Assembly (NCBI GenBank): GCA_027922465.2
Contig: BQMF02000327.1
Coordinates: forward strand, 186,001-250,000
Reading direction: 5' to 3'
Source of the DNA: Turritopsis dohrnii
Taxonomy: Eukaryota; Cnidaria; Hydrozoa; Anthoathecata; Oceaniidae
Length of the DNA stretch: 64,000 nucleotides
The position numbers and the translations under genes are program-made. The notes under the pieces were generated by a model. The model did no database searches and was not told the origin of the DNA. It saw only the letters and a list, made by a program, of their open reading frames with translations. Below are positions 32,463 through 41,445 of this stretch, one piece after another. The stretch's first letter is position 1. Every line of letters starts with the position of its first letter.

Positions 32463-33496
32463 ATGAAGACTTCATTCACAGTTTTGTTCTTATTCATGCT
32501 TGTATCATTGCCAATGGCAAGAGGTAAAATACATTTATAAGGAAGGTACATATTAATATGGGTATTAGGTAAACTTTATCATGTGGAAACACTCTTCAAT
32601 TTCCAGGTACATGTAATGCCTTATCGAGATCTTGCGGAGATGAAAATGTCGCATCAGACCTCAAAGAAATGGTGAGAGACGAAAGAACTAATGGTGAGTT
32701 ATCTTTTAAAGCAGTATATGGGATTTGTTAATGACAATAGATCTTTATTTACAAGCAGTGAAGTAAATAGTTGATATTTCATAATAGATGCTGCTAGAAA
32801 AATAATCGCAAAAATTCTCAATTACAGAAAAAATGACCAAGAGTAAGTACGGCTTTCAAATGCTCTAGTTGTTAGTGAAAAACAGATAGCGTATTCATCC
32901 AAGATAAGTATTGCTTTGGTATAATAAAAATATCCGAAAAATAATTCAACACATACTCATTGGCAATAGTATATTAAATGTTAATTTAATATTTTATGAT
33001 TTCAAATCAAAACGTCTTCTTATGCCATATTTTCTTTCTAAAAGGCGTATCCAAAGGTTACGCAAAATTTATGGTGGAGAGTTACAACTATTTTGACTAA
33101 GAAAGTAAAAGGCGCAAATGGCGTAATGAACCCAGTGGGCGAAATCGTCAAAAGTCAGTGCGACGAAGAGCGTTTTTATTGAAACGATGTGTATATTCTG
33201 TCAGATATGCACTCCTTCGCAGAGATTTTTCAACAAATTTGCCCACTGGAAGCACTTCAAATTTAATAGAAATTTTATTAATGCTGCGATTCTGTGACAT
33301 TTTGAGTAAGCTTTGTTATAACTCTGCTCTGTGTACATTTGATTCCCATGAAAAAACAGAGTCCGCATTATGATCTTATTTTTTCTGCCAGACAATGGGT
33401 ACAAAGGAAAAACAATCACTTCCCCTTCATTTAAAGGTTTTTCAATGCGAACTAATTCTTTTGTATTCTTATTTCAGAGATCGATGGAGAGATTGA
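32463..33496 (+). CDS. small secreted two-cysteine peptide, family copy 2 (four exons, 73 aa)
   Basis: Exons are 32463-32523, 32607-32693, 32788-32842 and 33478-33496, GT-AG, with the same phases as copies 1 and 3. The signal peptide is MKTSFTVLFLFMLVSLPMAR. The mature N-terminus is GTCNALSRSCGDENVAS (cysteines six residues apart), then LKEMVRDERTN, DAARKIIAKILNYRKNDQE and DRWRD-stop. In the last exon a second frame (EIDGEIESLLVK...) stays open longer and shows mainly silent-type changes between copies. It does not join in phase to exon 3, so the terminal residues deserve caution. Intron 3 contains a CCAGTGGGC element shared with copy 3. Function is unknown. Confidence 0.75.
33131..33250 (+). 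mobile_element. CCAGTGGGC-type short element, best-preserved copy
   Basis: Starts CCCAGTGGGCGAAATCGTCA and ends TTCAACAAATTTGCCCACTGG, so the outer 10 bases are inverted repeats. 120 bp. An orthologous insertion is present in peptide gene copy 3 (51711), so it predates the duplication. Confidence 0.8.
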
Positions 33497-34114
33497 AAGT
33501 CTTCTCGTTAAAGCAAAGATGGTAGATGAACGAAATAATGGAATTGATTGAATTTGAAGGAACTTTTGTATCTAATTGTAATTTGTAATCATTTAGCACT
33601 TAAAATAAGGAGCTTTTGACTATTTAGGTCTTATCAATGTAGTACGCAATATGTAATATTTAACTAGAATCGCACAAATGTATTGATTACCATGGTGTAA
33701 TTACTGCCAGAATGAACCGCATTATCAAGTAAAACTGATATTTAAATGAAAATGTTGCCCTTATCCAGATTCCAACAGAATTTAATGAGTCCTGCGAAAG
33801 AACTTGTTTAATTTTTTAGATTTTAGGCTAAATTCTTGAAATACATAAGTGAGAATTTTTAGGGACTGTAACTCTCCAGGTTACAGTGGACATAGCAAAA
33901 AATAAAAGACATTAATGCGACTAATATTTGCCCTTTAATAGGTGAATATTTTCCTAATGAACGCATAACACATTATCATCTGTATGGATCTACCACAAAA
34001 TTTAATAAATTGACCCGTAATTGGGTTGAATCTTCATATCACAAAATCGCAATAATTTGTCTCTAGGGATTTCTAATTTATAATTATATTTATAATTCAT
34101 AATTTATTGCTTGA
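33497..34114 (+). other. 3' flank of peptide gene copy 2, duplicated
   Basis: Matches the 3' flank of copy 3 (52759-53060), with shared words such as GGAACTTTTGTATCTAATTG and TTGAATCTTCATATCACAAA. It holds the presumed 3'UTR. Confidence 0.6.
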
Positions 34115-37100
34115 ACTTAATAATAATAATAATAATAATAATAATTGTTTATATTTCAAGTTCCAAATATATTACATTGGCTCTTCTCCTGAAATAGCGT
34201 ATGAAATTGTGCATCTGTGTTATATAAAAGAACGTGAAAATACAAATTAACACAACATTAATTATCAATATTTTGTTTTATATAAAAGTCAATCAGCAAT
34301 TGTTCTGGCAAGAGCTTTGTCGTGAAGGTATCTCTTGGATTTTCTGATGAAGTTTATAGAGTTAATTTCATTACGAATGCTCAATGGTAAATCGTTGAAT
34401 ACTTTGCTAGTTACGTCTAGAAATGAGTTCTTGATATTTGACGTCGGCAGTTTAAAATTTCCTGCATTTCGTAGACGTTCATTTGGTTCACGAAACCGAT
34501 TCTTCAGATGTTCAGGCCAGTGCTCATCGTAGATAGATTTGTATGCTATCTTTGCTGCTGAAAACTCCATTCTTTCTTTGATCGGAAGCCAGTTTAGGTT
34601 GACGGTGTTAGAAGTTCTACTATAGTGGTTGGTGACGTAACTTGTTGCTGCATTCTGAAGTTTTTGCAGCCGTTTCTTCAATTCTTCGGACGATTCCATG
34701 AATACGATGTTGCAGTAGTCAAGTTTAGTGAAGATCAACATTTCAGCTAAACTTTTCCTCAGGTGGAATGGCGTGAATCTTTTGATTTTTTTTATCATTC
34801 TCAGCGTCGAATAACCGCAAGACAACAGCTTATTTATATGATCTTTCCATTGAAGTTTTTCATCAAAGATGACTCCAAGTATTTTCGTCGTCTTCTCTCG
34901 TTCTATTGTCCGGTCAAGGTGACTAATGTTATATGTGTTCGGATCACCGAGATTGTGTGCTTTGAACATGGCAGGCGTGGCAAATAACATAGATTTTGTT
35001 TTGAGTTGGTTGAAGATCAGGTTGTTCTCTGTTGACCAGCTTGCAAGGGAGTTCAAGTCGTCTTCGAGACTTTGTGCGCAATCTCTAATGTTCTTATGCT
35101 TGCAGTGCTGATAGATGTTGGTATCATCTGCATATTGAAGGCACGTACTACGGACGTGGTTGGACATACTGGTTACGTAAAGGTTAAATAACATCGGACC
35201 AAGAATGCTTCCCTGTGGTACACCATAGTTGATATCCTTGGTGGTAGACTTAATATCATCAATTTGAACAAATTGCTTACGTCCAGACAGATAACTTTCT
35301 ATCAGCTTGATCGCAGAGTTGGCGAAGTTGTGTTCCTTAAGTTTGATCAATAACAGCTGATGGTGTACGGTGTCAAAGGCTTTTGAGTAGTCTGCGAGGA
35401 CAGCTAAGGTGATTTCGCTTCTTTTCATCGACTTAATGATATCATCTTTCATTCTTAGCAGCAGTGACGTTGTAGAATGACCTTTTCGGAAACCTGACTG
35501 CGTGTCCTTGTAGATGTTAAGATTTTCGATGTATTTTGTTGTTTGCCGTAGGATTACCCTCTCGAAGACTTTTGAGAGAATGGGGAGAACAGATATTGGC
35601 CGGAAGTCTTGTGGTGCTTGAGGATGTTCTACCTTTGGAATTGGACACACTCGACTGATTTTCCAATTGGATGGGAATACTGACTTGGCGATGCAGTTGT
35701 TGATGATGTTAGTGATTGGAGATGCCAGAGAATCTTTGACGGGTTTAATAAACTTGACTGGTATATTATCGTGTCCAGTCGAGCAGTCATTACGGAGTTG
35801 TTGAAGCTCTCTTTCTATATCTTTAGTAGTAACAGGATTGATTTTGAAAGCGTTGTTTTGGTCAGGAGTATTCAGATGATCTATTGGTACTTCTTTTACG
35901 GTGGATATTGATTCGGCAAGGGCGGTGTAATAATCATTGAGTGCTTCTGGATCGAACTTTATTTTTTTTGGACTGGGTGACAGTATCCGATGGATTGTTT
36001 GCCAAACTTCTTTCGGTTTCTTTGACGAAAGAGCTGCTTTTGTAAAGTTACTTTTTGCTGATTTGATTACTTGTTTCAGTTTATTTCGAGCTGCTCTGAA
36101 ATTCGTCCATGCCTCTTCTTCTTGTGTGCTATGGGCGACATCACGAAGTGTGTCTCTTTCGTTTTGGAGTAGAGTTATTTCTGGGTTTTTCATCCAGGGA
36201 GCAGGAGGGCGAGTAATCTTTGTGCGCTTAAGTGGAGCATGTTCATCGATACATGTGGTGATGAGATCATTCAGGACTGATATTTGATCTTCAGGATCAT
36301 CAAAAGCATAGATCAGGTTCAGAGGCAGACGACTGAAATCAGTAATGTAGTCATGTAAATTGAAGTTCTTTTCATTGCGTATATATTTGTATCTTTTTTC
36401 GTATCGCTCTTTCCGTATGTTGGCTGTAATAAACGGTGCATCATGGTCGCTTATTGTGTCAGCAGGGAGGACACCATGCCGAGATACTTTTGATGGAAAG
36501 TTTGTCATGATATGATCAATAAGTGATTTCCCCTCTCTTGTCGGTTCAGAGATGTGCTGCGTCAGGTTGTAACTCTGTAGGATATCAAGATATGTTGTGG
36601 TTGATTGTAACTGCTGTTGCTGAGGTTTTAGCAGGTTGATGTTGAAGTCACCGGTGATAATCAGAGGCCCTAGCCATTTTGTATGAACTTGTGCAATGGT
36701 ACGATCAAATTTTTCTAGCCAGATTCTTTTTTCCTCCTCAACTGAACTTGGTTGGTAAAACGTACCAAGGAGAAAGGAACTGTTCTTGTTTTTTCCAGCA
36801 ACTTCTATCCATAGGTGTTCTAGGTCGGAATCGATGTTATTGAGATCGTTGCGAACTTTGAATTTGATATGATTTTTGACAAAAATTCCGACGCCACCAC
36901 CTCGCCTTTCACCCCGATTTTTGTAGGTGAGTTGATAATCTGGTATTTGAACGTACTTTAGGAGATTGTCATCATTTCTTAGCCAGGTTTCGGATAAGGA
37001 AATAATGTCAAAATTGTGAGTGTTCATGAATATTTGAAATTCATCAAAAGTTGAGCAAATAGATCGAGTATTGAGATGAGCTACATACCAGTGGTTGAGA

Positions 37101-37830
37101 TTGATTTGATGATCATATTGGCCATTAATCTGTAACTGTTCTGTTAGAGGGGTATCAGTGGTCTTTAGGTCTGCCAAACTTCTCATGTTATGGAAAGGAA
37201 GTGCATACCCTATACAATTATGGCAAGTCCAAGAATGTCTTGCAATTTGATGTTTGATTTTGGTTACACATTTAGAATGCGATGACTGAAAGCAAATTTC
37301 ACATACGTGTGTTTTTTGGTTGCTCTTTATTGTTTTGACACATTGTGGGCACTTCGGTGCTGGTCCGGGATTCGACTCGATATCGCCAGATATTAGAAGA
37401 CGAAACGTACAGTCATGATTGCGGTAATAAGAAATCGGCGCGGACCATCTCTCTTTCTTAACAGCTGGTATTTGTTTCAGCAAGGTTAGATTCGGTTGTA
37501 AATGACCATCTGCCTTAACACCAACCACAAAAATTAATAGGCTCGTTAATATGAATGACGTTCTTCTTTTAAACATCTTTGTTTACCATCAAAAATCAAC
37601 CACGACAAGGGTCCAATAAGCTCCTGCCCCAGTCGTAATCGAGATTTGATGTAAATTGTCGACAACAAGTAGTTTTTATCCGTATTTGTAGTAAAAAACA
37701 CCAGAAATATGAACTTTACTGTGTGTGTCTAAGAAAAGTATCGCCAAACTTTCAATGTGAATAACTTTTTATTTTTTTTAACACGAATCTTTCTTAATAA
37801 TAAAACTTTTGTTCAAAAACTAACTTATGA
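34115..37830 (-). mobile_element. full-length CR1/L2-type LINE
   Basis: One long intact ORF (34289-37576) with a (TTA)n tail at about 34115-34145 (minus-strand 3' end). The block is absent from the duplicated copy near 53060-53110, which defines it as an insertion and fixes rough limits. Confidence 0.85.
34289..37576 (-). CDS. LINE polyprotein: signal peptide, 2A peptide, PHD finger, endonuclease, reverse transcriptase
   Basis: 1095 residues, uninterrupted. Residues 1-22 look like a signal peptide (FILTSLLIFVVGVKA). Residues 60-72 (LLISGDIESNPGP) are a 2A ribosome-skipping motif, breaking between G71 and P72. Residues 76-121 are a C4HC3 PHD-type finger (C76, C79, C92, C95, H100, C103, C118, C121). 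The APE endonuclease follows: HLNTRS with N169, SLSETW with E196, GGGVGIF, GDFN 309-312 and SDHD 376-379. The reverse transcriptase has RPISVLPILSKVFERVI, QSGFRKGHST, DYSKAFDTV, VPQGSILGP and YADD at about 815-818. All visible catalytic residues are present, so the element may be active or recent. Known LINEs of this group nick the target with the endonuclease and copy RNA in place. Confidence 0.92.
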   Translation of the reverse strand: MFKRRTSFILTSLLIFVVGVKADGHLQPNLTLLKQIPAVKKERWSAPISYYRNHDCTFRLLISGDIESNPGPAPKCPQCVKTIKSNQKTHVCEICFQSSHSKCVTKIKHQIARHSWTCHNCIGYALPFHNMRSLADLKTTDTPLTEQLQINGQYDHQINLNHWYVAHLNTRSICSTFDEFQIFMNTHNFDIISLSETWLRNDDNLLKYVQIPDYQLTYKNRGERRGGGVGIFVKNHIKFKVRNDLNNIDSDLEHLWIEVAGKNKNSSFLLGTFYQPSSVEEEKRIWLEKFDRTIAQVHTKWLGPLIITGDFNINLLKPQQQQLQSTTTYLDILQSYNLTQHISEPTREGKSLIDHIMTNFPSKVSRHGVLPADTISDHDAPFITANIRKERYEKRYKYIRNEKNFNLHDYITDFSRLPLNLIYAFDDPEDQISVLNDLITTCIDEHAPLKRTKITRPPAPWMKNPEITLLQNERDTLRDVAHSTQEEEAWTNFRAARNKLKQVIKSAKSNFTKAALSSKKPKEVWQTIHRILSPSPKKIKFDPEALNDYYTALAESISTVKEVPIDHLNTPDQNNAFKINPVTTKDIERELQQLRNDCSTGHDNIPVKFIKPVKDSLASPITNIINNCIAKSVFPSNWKISRVCPIPKVEHPQAPQDFRPISVLPILSKVFERVILRQTTKYIENLNIYKDTQSGFRKGHSTTSLLLRMKDDIIKSMKRSEITLAVLADYSKAFDTVHHQLLLIKLKEHNFANSAIKLIESYLSGRKQFVQIDDIKSTTKDINYGVPQGSILGPMLFNLYVTSMSNHVRSTCLQYADDTNIYQHCKHKNIRDCAQSLEDDLNSLASWSTENNLIFNQLKTKSMLFATPAMFKAHNLGDPNTYNISHLDRTIEREKTTKILGVIFDEKLQWKDHINKLLSCGYSTLRMIKKIKRFTPFHLRKSLAEMLIFTKLDYCNIVFMESSEELKKRLQKLQNAATSYVTNHYSRTSNTVNLNWLPIKERMEFSAAKIAYKSIYDEHWPEHLKNRFREPNERLRNAGNFKLPTSNIKNSFLDVTSKVFNDLPLSIRNEINSINFIRKSKRYLHDKALARTIAD

Positions 37831-38120
37831 ATGTACTGCCTGATCTTCTAGTGTTCTAGACATTTAAAATATAATACTGTCATTAATAATAAGCGTTTTG
37901 TTCAACTTCACATACGCACTACCCGTTCTCCGTTTAGAGAACGGAAAATAACAATCTTACTAACAATCAACAATCAATAATCGCAATTGTTGGCGCAATC
38001 AACAGCATAGATCGCCATAAACAGTAAATGTCGCATCGTCACTAGTAAATGTCGCAAATCAGCAGTATATATCGCAAACTCAACAAGAAATGTCGCAACA
38101 GCAAATGCCGCATCAAAATA

Positions 38121-38351
38121 GACCTTTCCCGAATTTCAGTTTAAACACTGAATTTTGGCCGAGTTTCATATCTAACCTCGTTTTTATGCAATTCATTGTT
38201 CCACTGATTTCATTACTTTATAACTTAATGATAGTCTCTATTATTCCTAATTCCCATTCCAATAATTAGAAGTAGTTAGAATATTAAAAGCGAGGTTAGA
38301 CACGACAACTCGGCCACAATGCATCGTTTAAACATGAATTCGGGAAAGGTC
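38121..38351 (+). mobile_element. GACCTTTCCCGAATT-ended MITE with an empty site at 54362
   Basis: The left end GACCTTTCCCGAATTTCAGT is mirrored by GAATTCGGGAAAGGTC. Inner arms TTGGCCGAGTTTCA and ACTCGGCCACAA also pair. TA borders (38119-38120 and 38352-38353). The paralogous stretch at 54358-54380 reads straight through, giving the empty site. Confidence 0.85.
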
Positions 38352-38747
38352 TATTGATGATCAACAAATGTCGCAAAGATAGAAAATCACTTTTCCACAC
38401 CCATTAATTAATGATCAATGTCGCTAATTGTCACAACAACTGTTGCAATGCTCAAAAACAAATGTTTCAACTTTCTACCACAAATATCACTAGCCAGATA
38501 ACTCAAGGAAAGAAAGCTTGATAGTTCAAATGATATCTCGTTGTTTCGATAGCTCAAAAGATATCTCGTTGTTTCGATAGTTCAAAAGATTTCTCGTTGT
38601 TTCAACACATTGAATTATTATTATTATTATTGTTATTTCTTTATTTCGTGCTGACATAGATTAAAATAGGTTTTACAATGGTAAAATTAAAAAAACTAGC
38701 TCAACATGATGTTGGCTAATTCAAGTCAACAATTTCAAAAATAGTTT

Positions 38748-38870
38748 CCCAGTGGGCAAAATCTTCAAAAAGTCAATGCGATGAAGAGCATTTTTATTGA
38801 AACTGTGTGCATATTTCTATGAAAATGCACTCCTTCGCAGAGGTTTATCAACAAATGTGCCGGCTGGGTT
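38748..38870 (+). mobile_element. CCAGTGGGC-type short element
   Basis: Starts CCCAGTGGGCAAAATCTTCA, has AATGCGATGAAGAGCATTTT and ends ATGTGCCGGCTGGG. Confidence 0.75.
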
Positions 38871-39369
38871 GCAACGAATAAATTAAATGAGTCATAAATG
38901 GTAAATTAAGAAATGATTAAACTAATCATATTAAACGATTGTAAACGTGACAGCACTCAAGCAAATCCTATATCTCGAATGTATGTTTACTGTTGGTTTA
39001 CTGTCGACATTTATGGTGTAGCACTATCAACTATTACATTTCGAAGTTATGCGAAGTAAATCTTTGTTAGGCTTGCAATAATGGGCTTTTCTGTTAGATA
39101 AAACAGCGAGATTATCGACTCCCCAGTCGTCTTGTTTGTTGTTTAAATAAACTTAATCTTTATATCATTCGATAGAAAATCTTTTAAATGTTTCAAAAAT
39201 TAAGCTTTTGGAATGTGGAAAAAATTAAGGAAGAAGAAAAACCAATTTTTATCAACGATTCGCACTATTAACTTTATAAAAGTCAATTAACAGGTGAATG
39301 AAAAGAAATAATTTATTCACACAATGACACTAATTTGGGAAATAATTTTCAAGCAAAAAAAATTTAATC

Positions 39370-40460
39370 ACATTGTATAGTTACTCACAACTTATCTCTG
39401 AGACGACCCGTATTGATGGGGATACTAAAACGTTAATTGATGTTATTATGACTAATGACACCTCGATCATACGTCATAGTGCTGCGATTCCAAGGAGTAT
39501 TGGGAATAACGAAGTGGTTGGATTCGTACGGAAGATGAACTCTTTTTAATTTGCACCTAAAAGGATAATTGTTCGTGACTATAGAAATTATGATCCCGCC
39601 CAGTTAAACGACCACTTAAAGGTACAGGAATGAGAAGGACTCTACGATATTGTTAATGTGCAGCTATGGTGTAGTGGTTAGTACCTTTGAGTGCGACCGT
39701 TGCGACCCGTGTTCGAGTCCAGTCATGTCGTATCTCAATACACCACTCCGATGCCGCTTTAAAAGCAGCGTGTCAGTCCATTAGGAGCCATCGATTGACT
39801 GCACACTGGCCTTCGGGCAAGTTAGGGCAATGCTATACGTATCTCTGGCTGTAAGTCAACTAATAGTTGCAAGTCGGCGGGCGGAAGAACCAACCATTAC
39901 GGATGGAAGCCCAAGGACTAAAAACACCCGTTACTTACTAACTTACTAATGTAAACCTTTTTCAATTTGTTTGCTCGCAAGACCGAAAAAATGGTTCGCG
40001 GCAACCCTTCACCTTGACTTAACTCTGTTAAGGAAAAGTCGGAAATCAAGTAATTCGAATTATCGTGCAGAGTATAAGAGTTAACACAAAAATTCACGCA
40101 GCTGAATCGAACTTGACAAAGTCACTGCCACATGAAAGTGCAGGAGATCCTCCGAAATTCTGGAGCACAATATAAGGTATTTTTCCTTCAAAATCTAAAA
40201 GAAGCTCTTTTTCCCATACGTTTAAAATCCACGGACAGACTCGATATAATCCAAGAGCTACTGCAAAGAGTTTTTGTGAATACCCTTTTCAAAGGGATTG
40301 CCTTTATGCTGGTTTGCAGAATACCTCTTCGGTCGAAGCCGTCATGTTACTTTTATGACAAATACGTCCGGTGACTGCGCAGTTGCAGTAGGAGTACTCC
40401 AAGAGTCTATTTTAGGACCACTCCTCTTCATTATCTTTGCCAACGATATCACCTTCTAGT
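39370..40460 (+). pseudogene. degenerate LINE fragment split by a SINE
   Basis: Upstream part: ETTRIDGDTKTLIDVIMTND, a diverged endonuclease segment (E-x-T-R...T-L-I-D-x-I). Downstream, past many stops: KFWSTI, then near 40380-40450 GVLQESILGPLLFIIFANDI, matching the RT box (P-Q-G-S-I-L-G-P-L-L-F-x-x-F-x-N-D). It belongs to a different LINE lineage from 34289-37576. The SINE at 39655-39955 lies inside. Confidence 0.65.
39655..39955 (+). mobile_element. tRNA-derived SINE
   Basis: A-box TGGTGTAGTGGTTAGTACC and B-box GTGTTCGAGTCC are spaced as in a tRNA. Then comes a tRNA-unrelated body (CTTCGGGCAAGTTAGGGC, GGCGGGCGGAAGAACC) and a tail of TTACTTACTAACTTACTAA units. TAATGT at both edges may be the target duplication. 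Confidence 0.85.
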
Positions 40461-40760
40461 GACTACAACTCTTTGCTGTGTACATCGGATTTCCATCGCA
40501 AAGGCCATCCCTGTTTTCGCAACTTGGAAGCGGTAAGCGATGAAAAAACGAATGGAAATGGATTATCTTATTTTTCCCTTGTCACTGACAAAACGTCGTT
40601 TTACGGTCAGAGTATGGGTAGTGCAAAGAAAAAATTTTCCTTTATTTAAAGATTTTTAAATACAAAATTGATAATTCGTAAGAACTCTACTTGTGTGTTG
40701 TTATTTCAGTGATCCACGGAGAGATTAAAAAACTTCTCGTTATTTAACGAGATTTCTACA
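40430..40760 (+). pseudogene. remnant of a fourth peptide-gene copy (intron 3 end and last exon)
   Basis: Aligns with 33290-33500: AACTCTTTGCTGTGTACATCGGATTTCCAT against AACTCTGCTCTGTGTACATTTGATTCCCAT, then CTTGTGTGTTGTTATTTCAG followed by TGATCCACGGAGAGATT in place of AGATCGATGGAGAGATT. Upstream exons are missing. Confidence 0.6.
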
Positions 40761-41400
40761 AATGCGATTATGTATTTTACCTAAAGTTACAAAAATTTTA
40801 TCAATTAGTATGCACATTGATAACCAAAGGAAAAACACTTTATGCAAGATTTCAAAACAGAAATGCAATGCGTATAGCCTAATATTGCGACTGGGTTCCT
40901 CGAATAATATCTAAAAATGAAATTGCCAAAAAAAGTATTTTGGGGAAGATCAATATAGAAACGCTTAAGACAAATTAATTGCATGAATTAACAACACACT
41001 CTTATAGAACACGAAACTGCGTAAGTCCCTGGTAAAGAGGTAACATTATTAGAGCATCGGTGGATTCCAAGCAAAAGCAAAATTTCCATTGGAAAAAGGG
41101 ATCGATTAGCTGAACATTAATGATTGGCAAAATCAACCGATTACAAGGTATACCTGATAATTAGATATAAACCATGCCCTTACTAGGAATTGAAGTGAAT
41201 TTAATGATTTGTACAAAAGTTTCATAGTTCTTGTTCTAGTTCATTATCAAGGCCCAACATAGCGCGTTCCTCAATGTCGCTAAAAGCTCAATGAAAAAAG
41301 AGCAGCCATAAAAACAAAAATTGAACCACATTGTGCAGTAACCAAAAAAGAAATAATCACATAACCAAGAAAAACAAAAACCTAATCAACATTACTGTAG
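40761..41400. other. intergenic stretch, nothing recognised
   Basis: AT-rich, with no coding frame or clear repeat. Confidence 0.4.
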
Positions 41401-41445
41401 AGCATTGGGATATGGAACTCTGTATGCCCTTCTAGTGATTCTCTT

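Larger units (their letters stand above)
37831..39150 (+). repeat. right half of the segmental duplication (copy 2 side)
   Basis: Matches 54148-55030 in order: CACTACCCGTTCTC..., the TCGCA/AAATGTCGCA repeats, CAACAACTGTTG, CACAAATATCACTAGC, and TTTATGGTGTAGCACTATCAAC. Extra pieces in this copy are the MITEs at 38121 and 38748. Confidence 0.75.
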
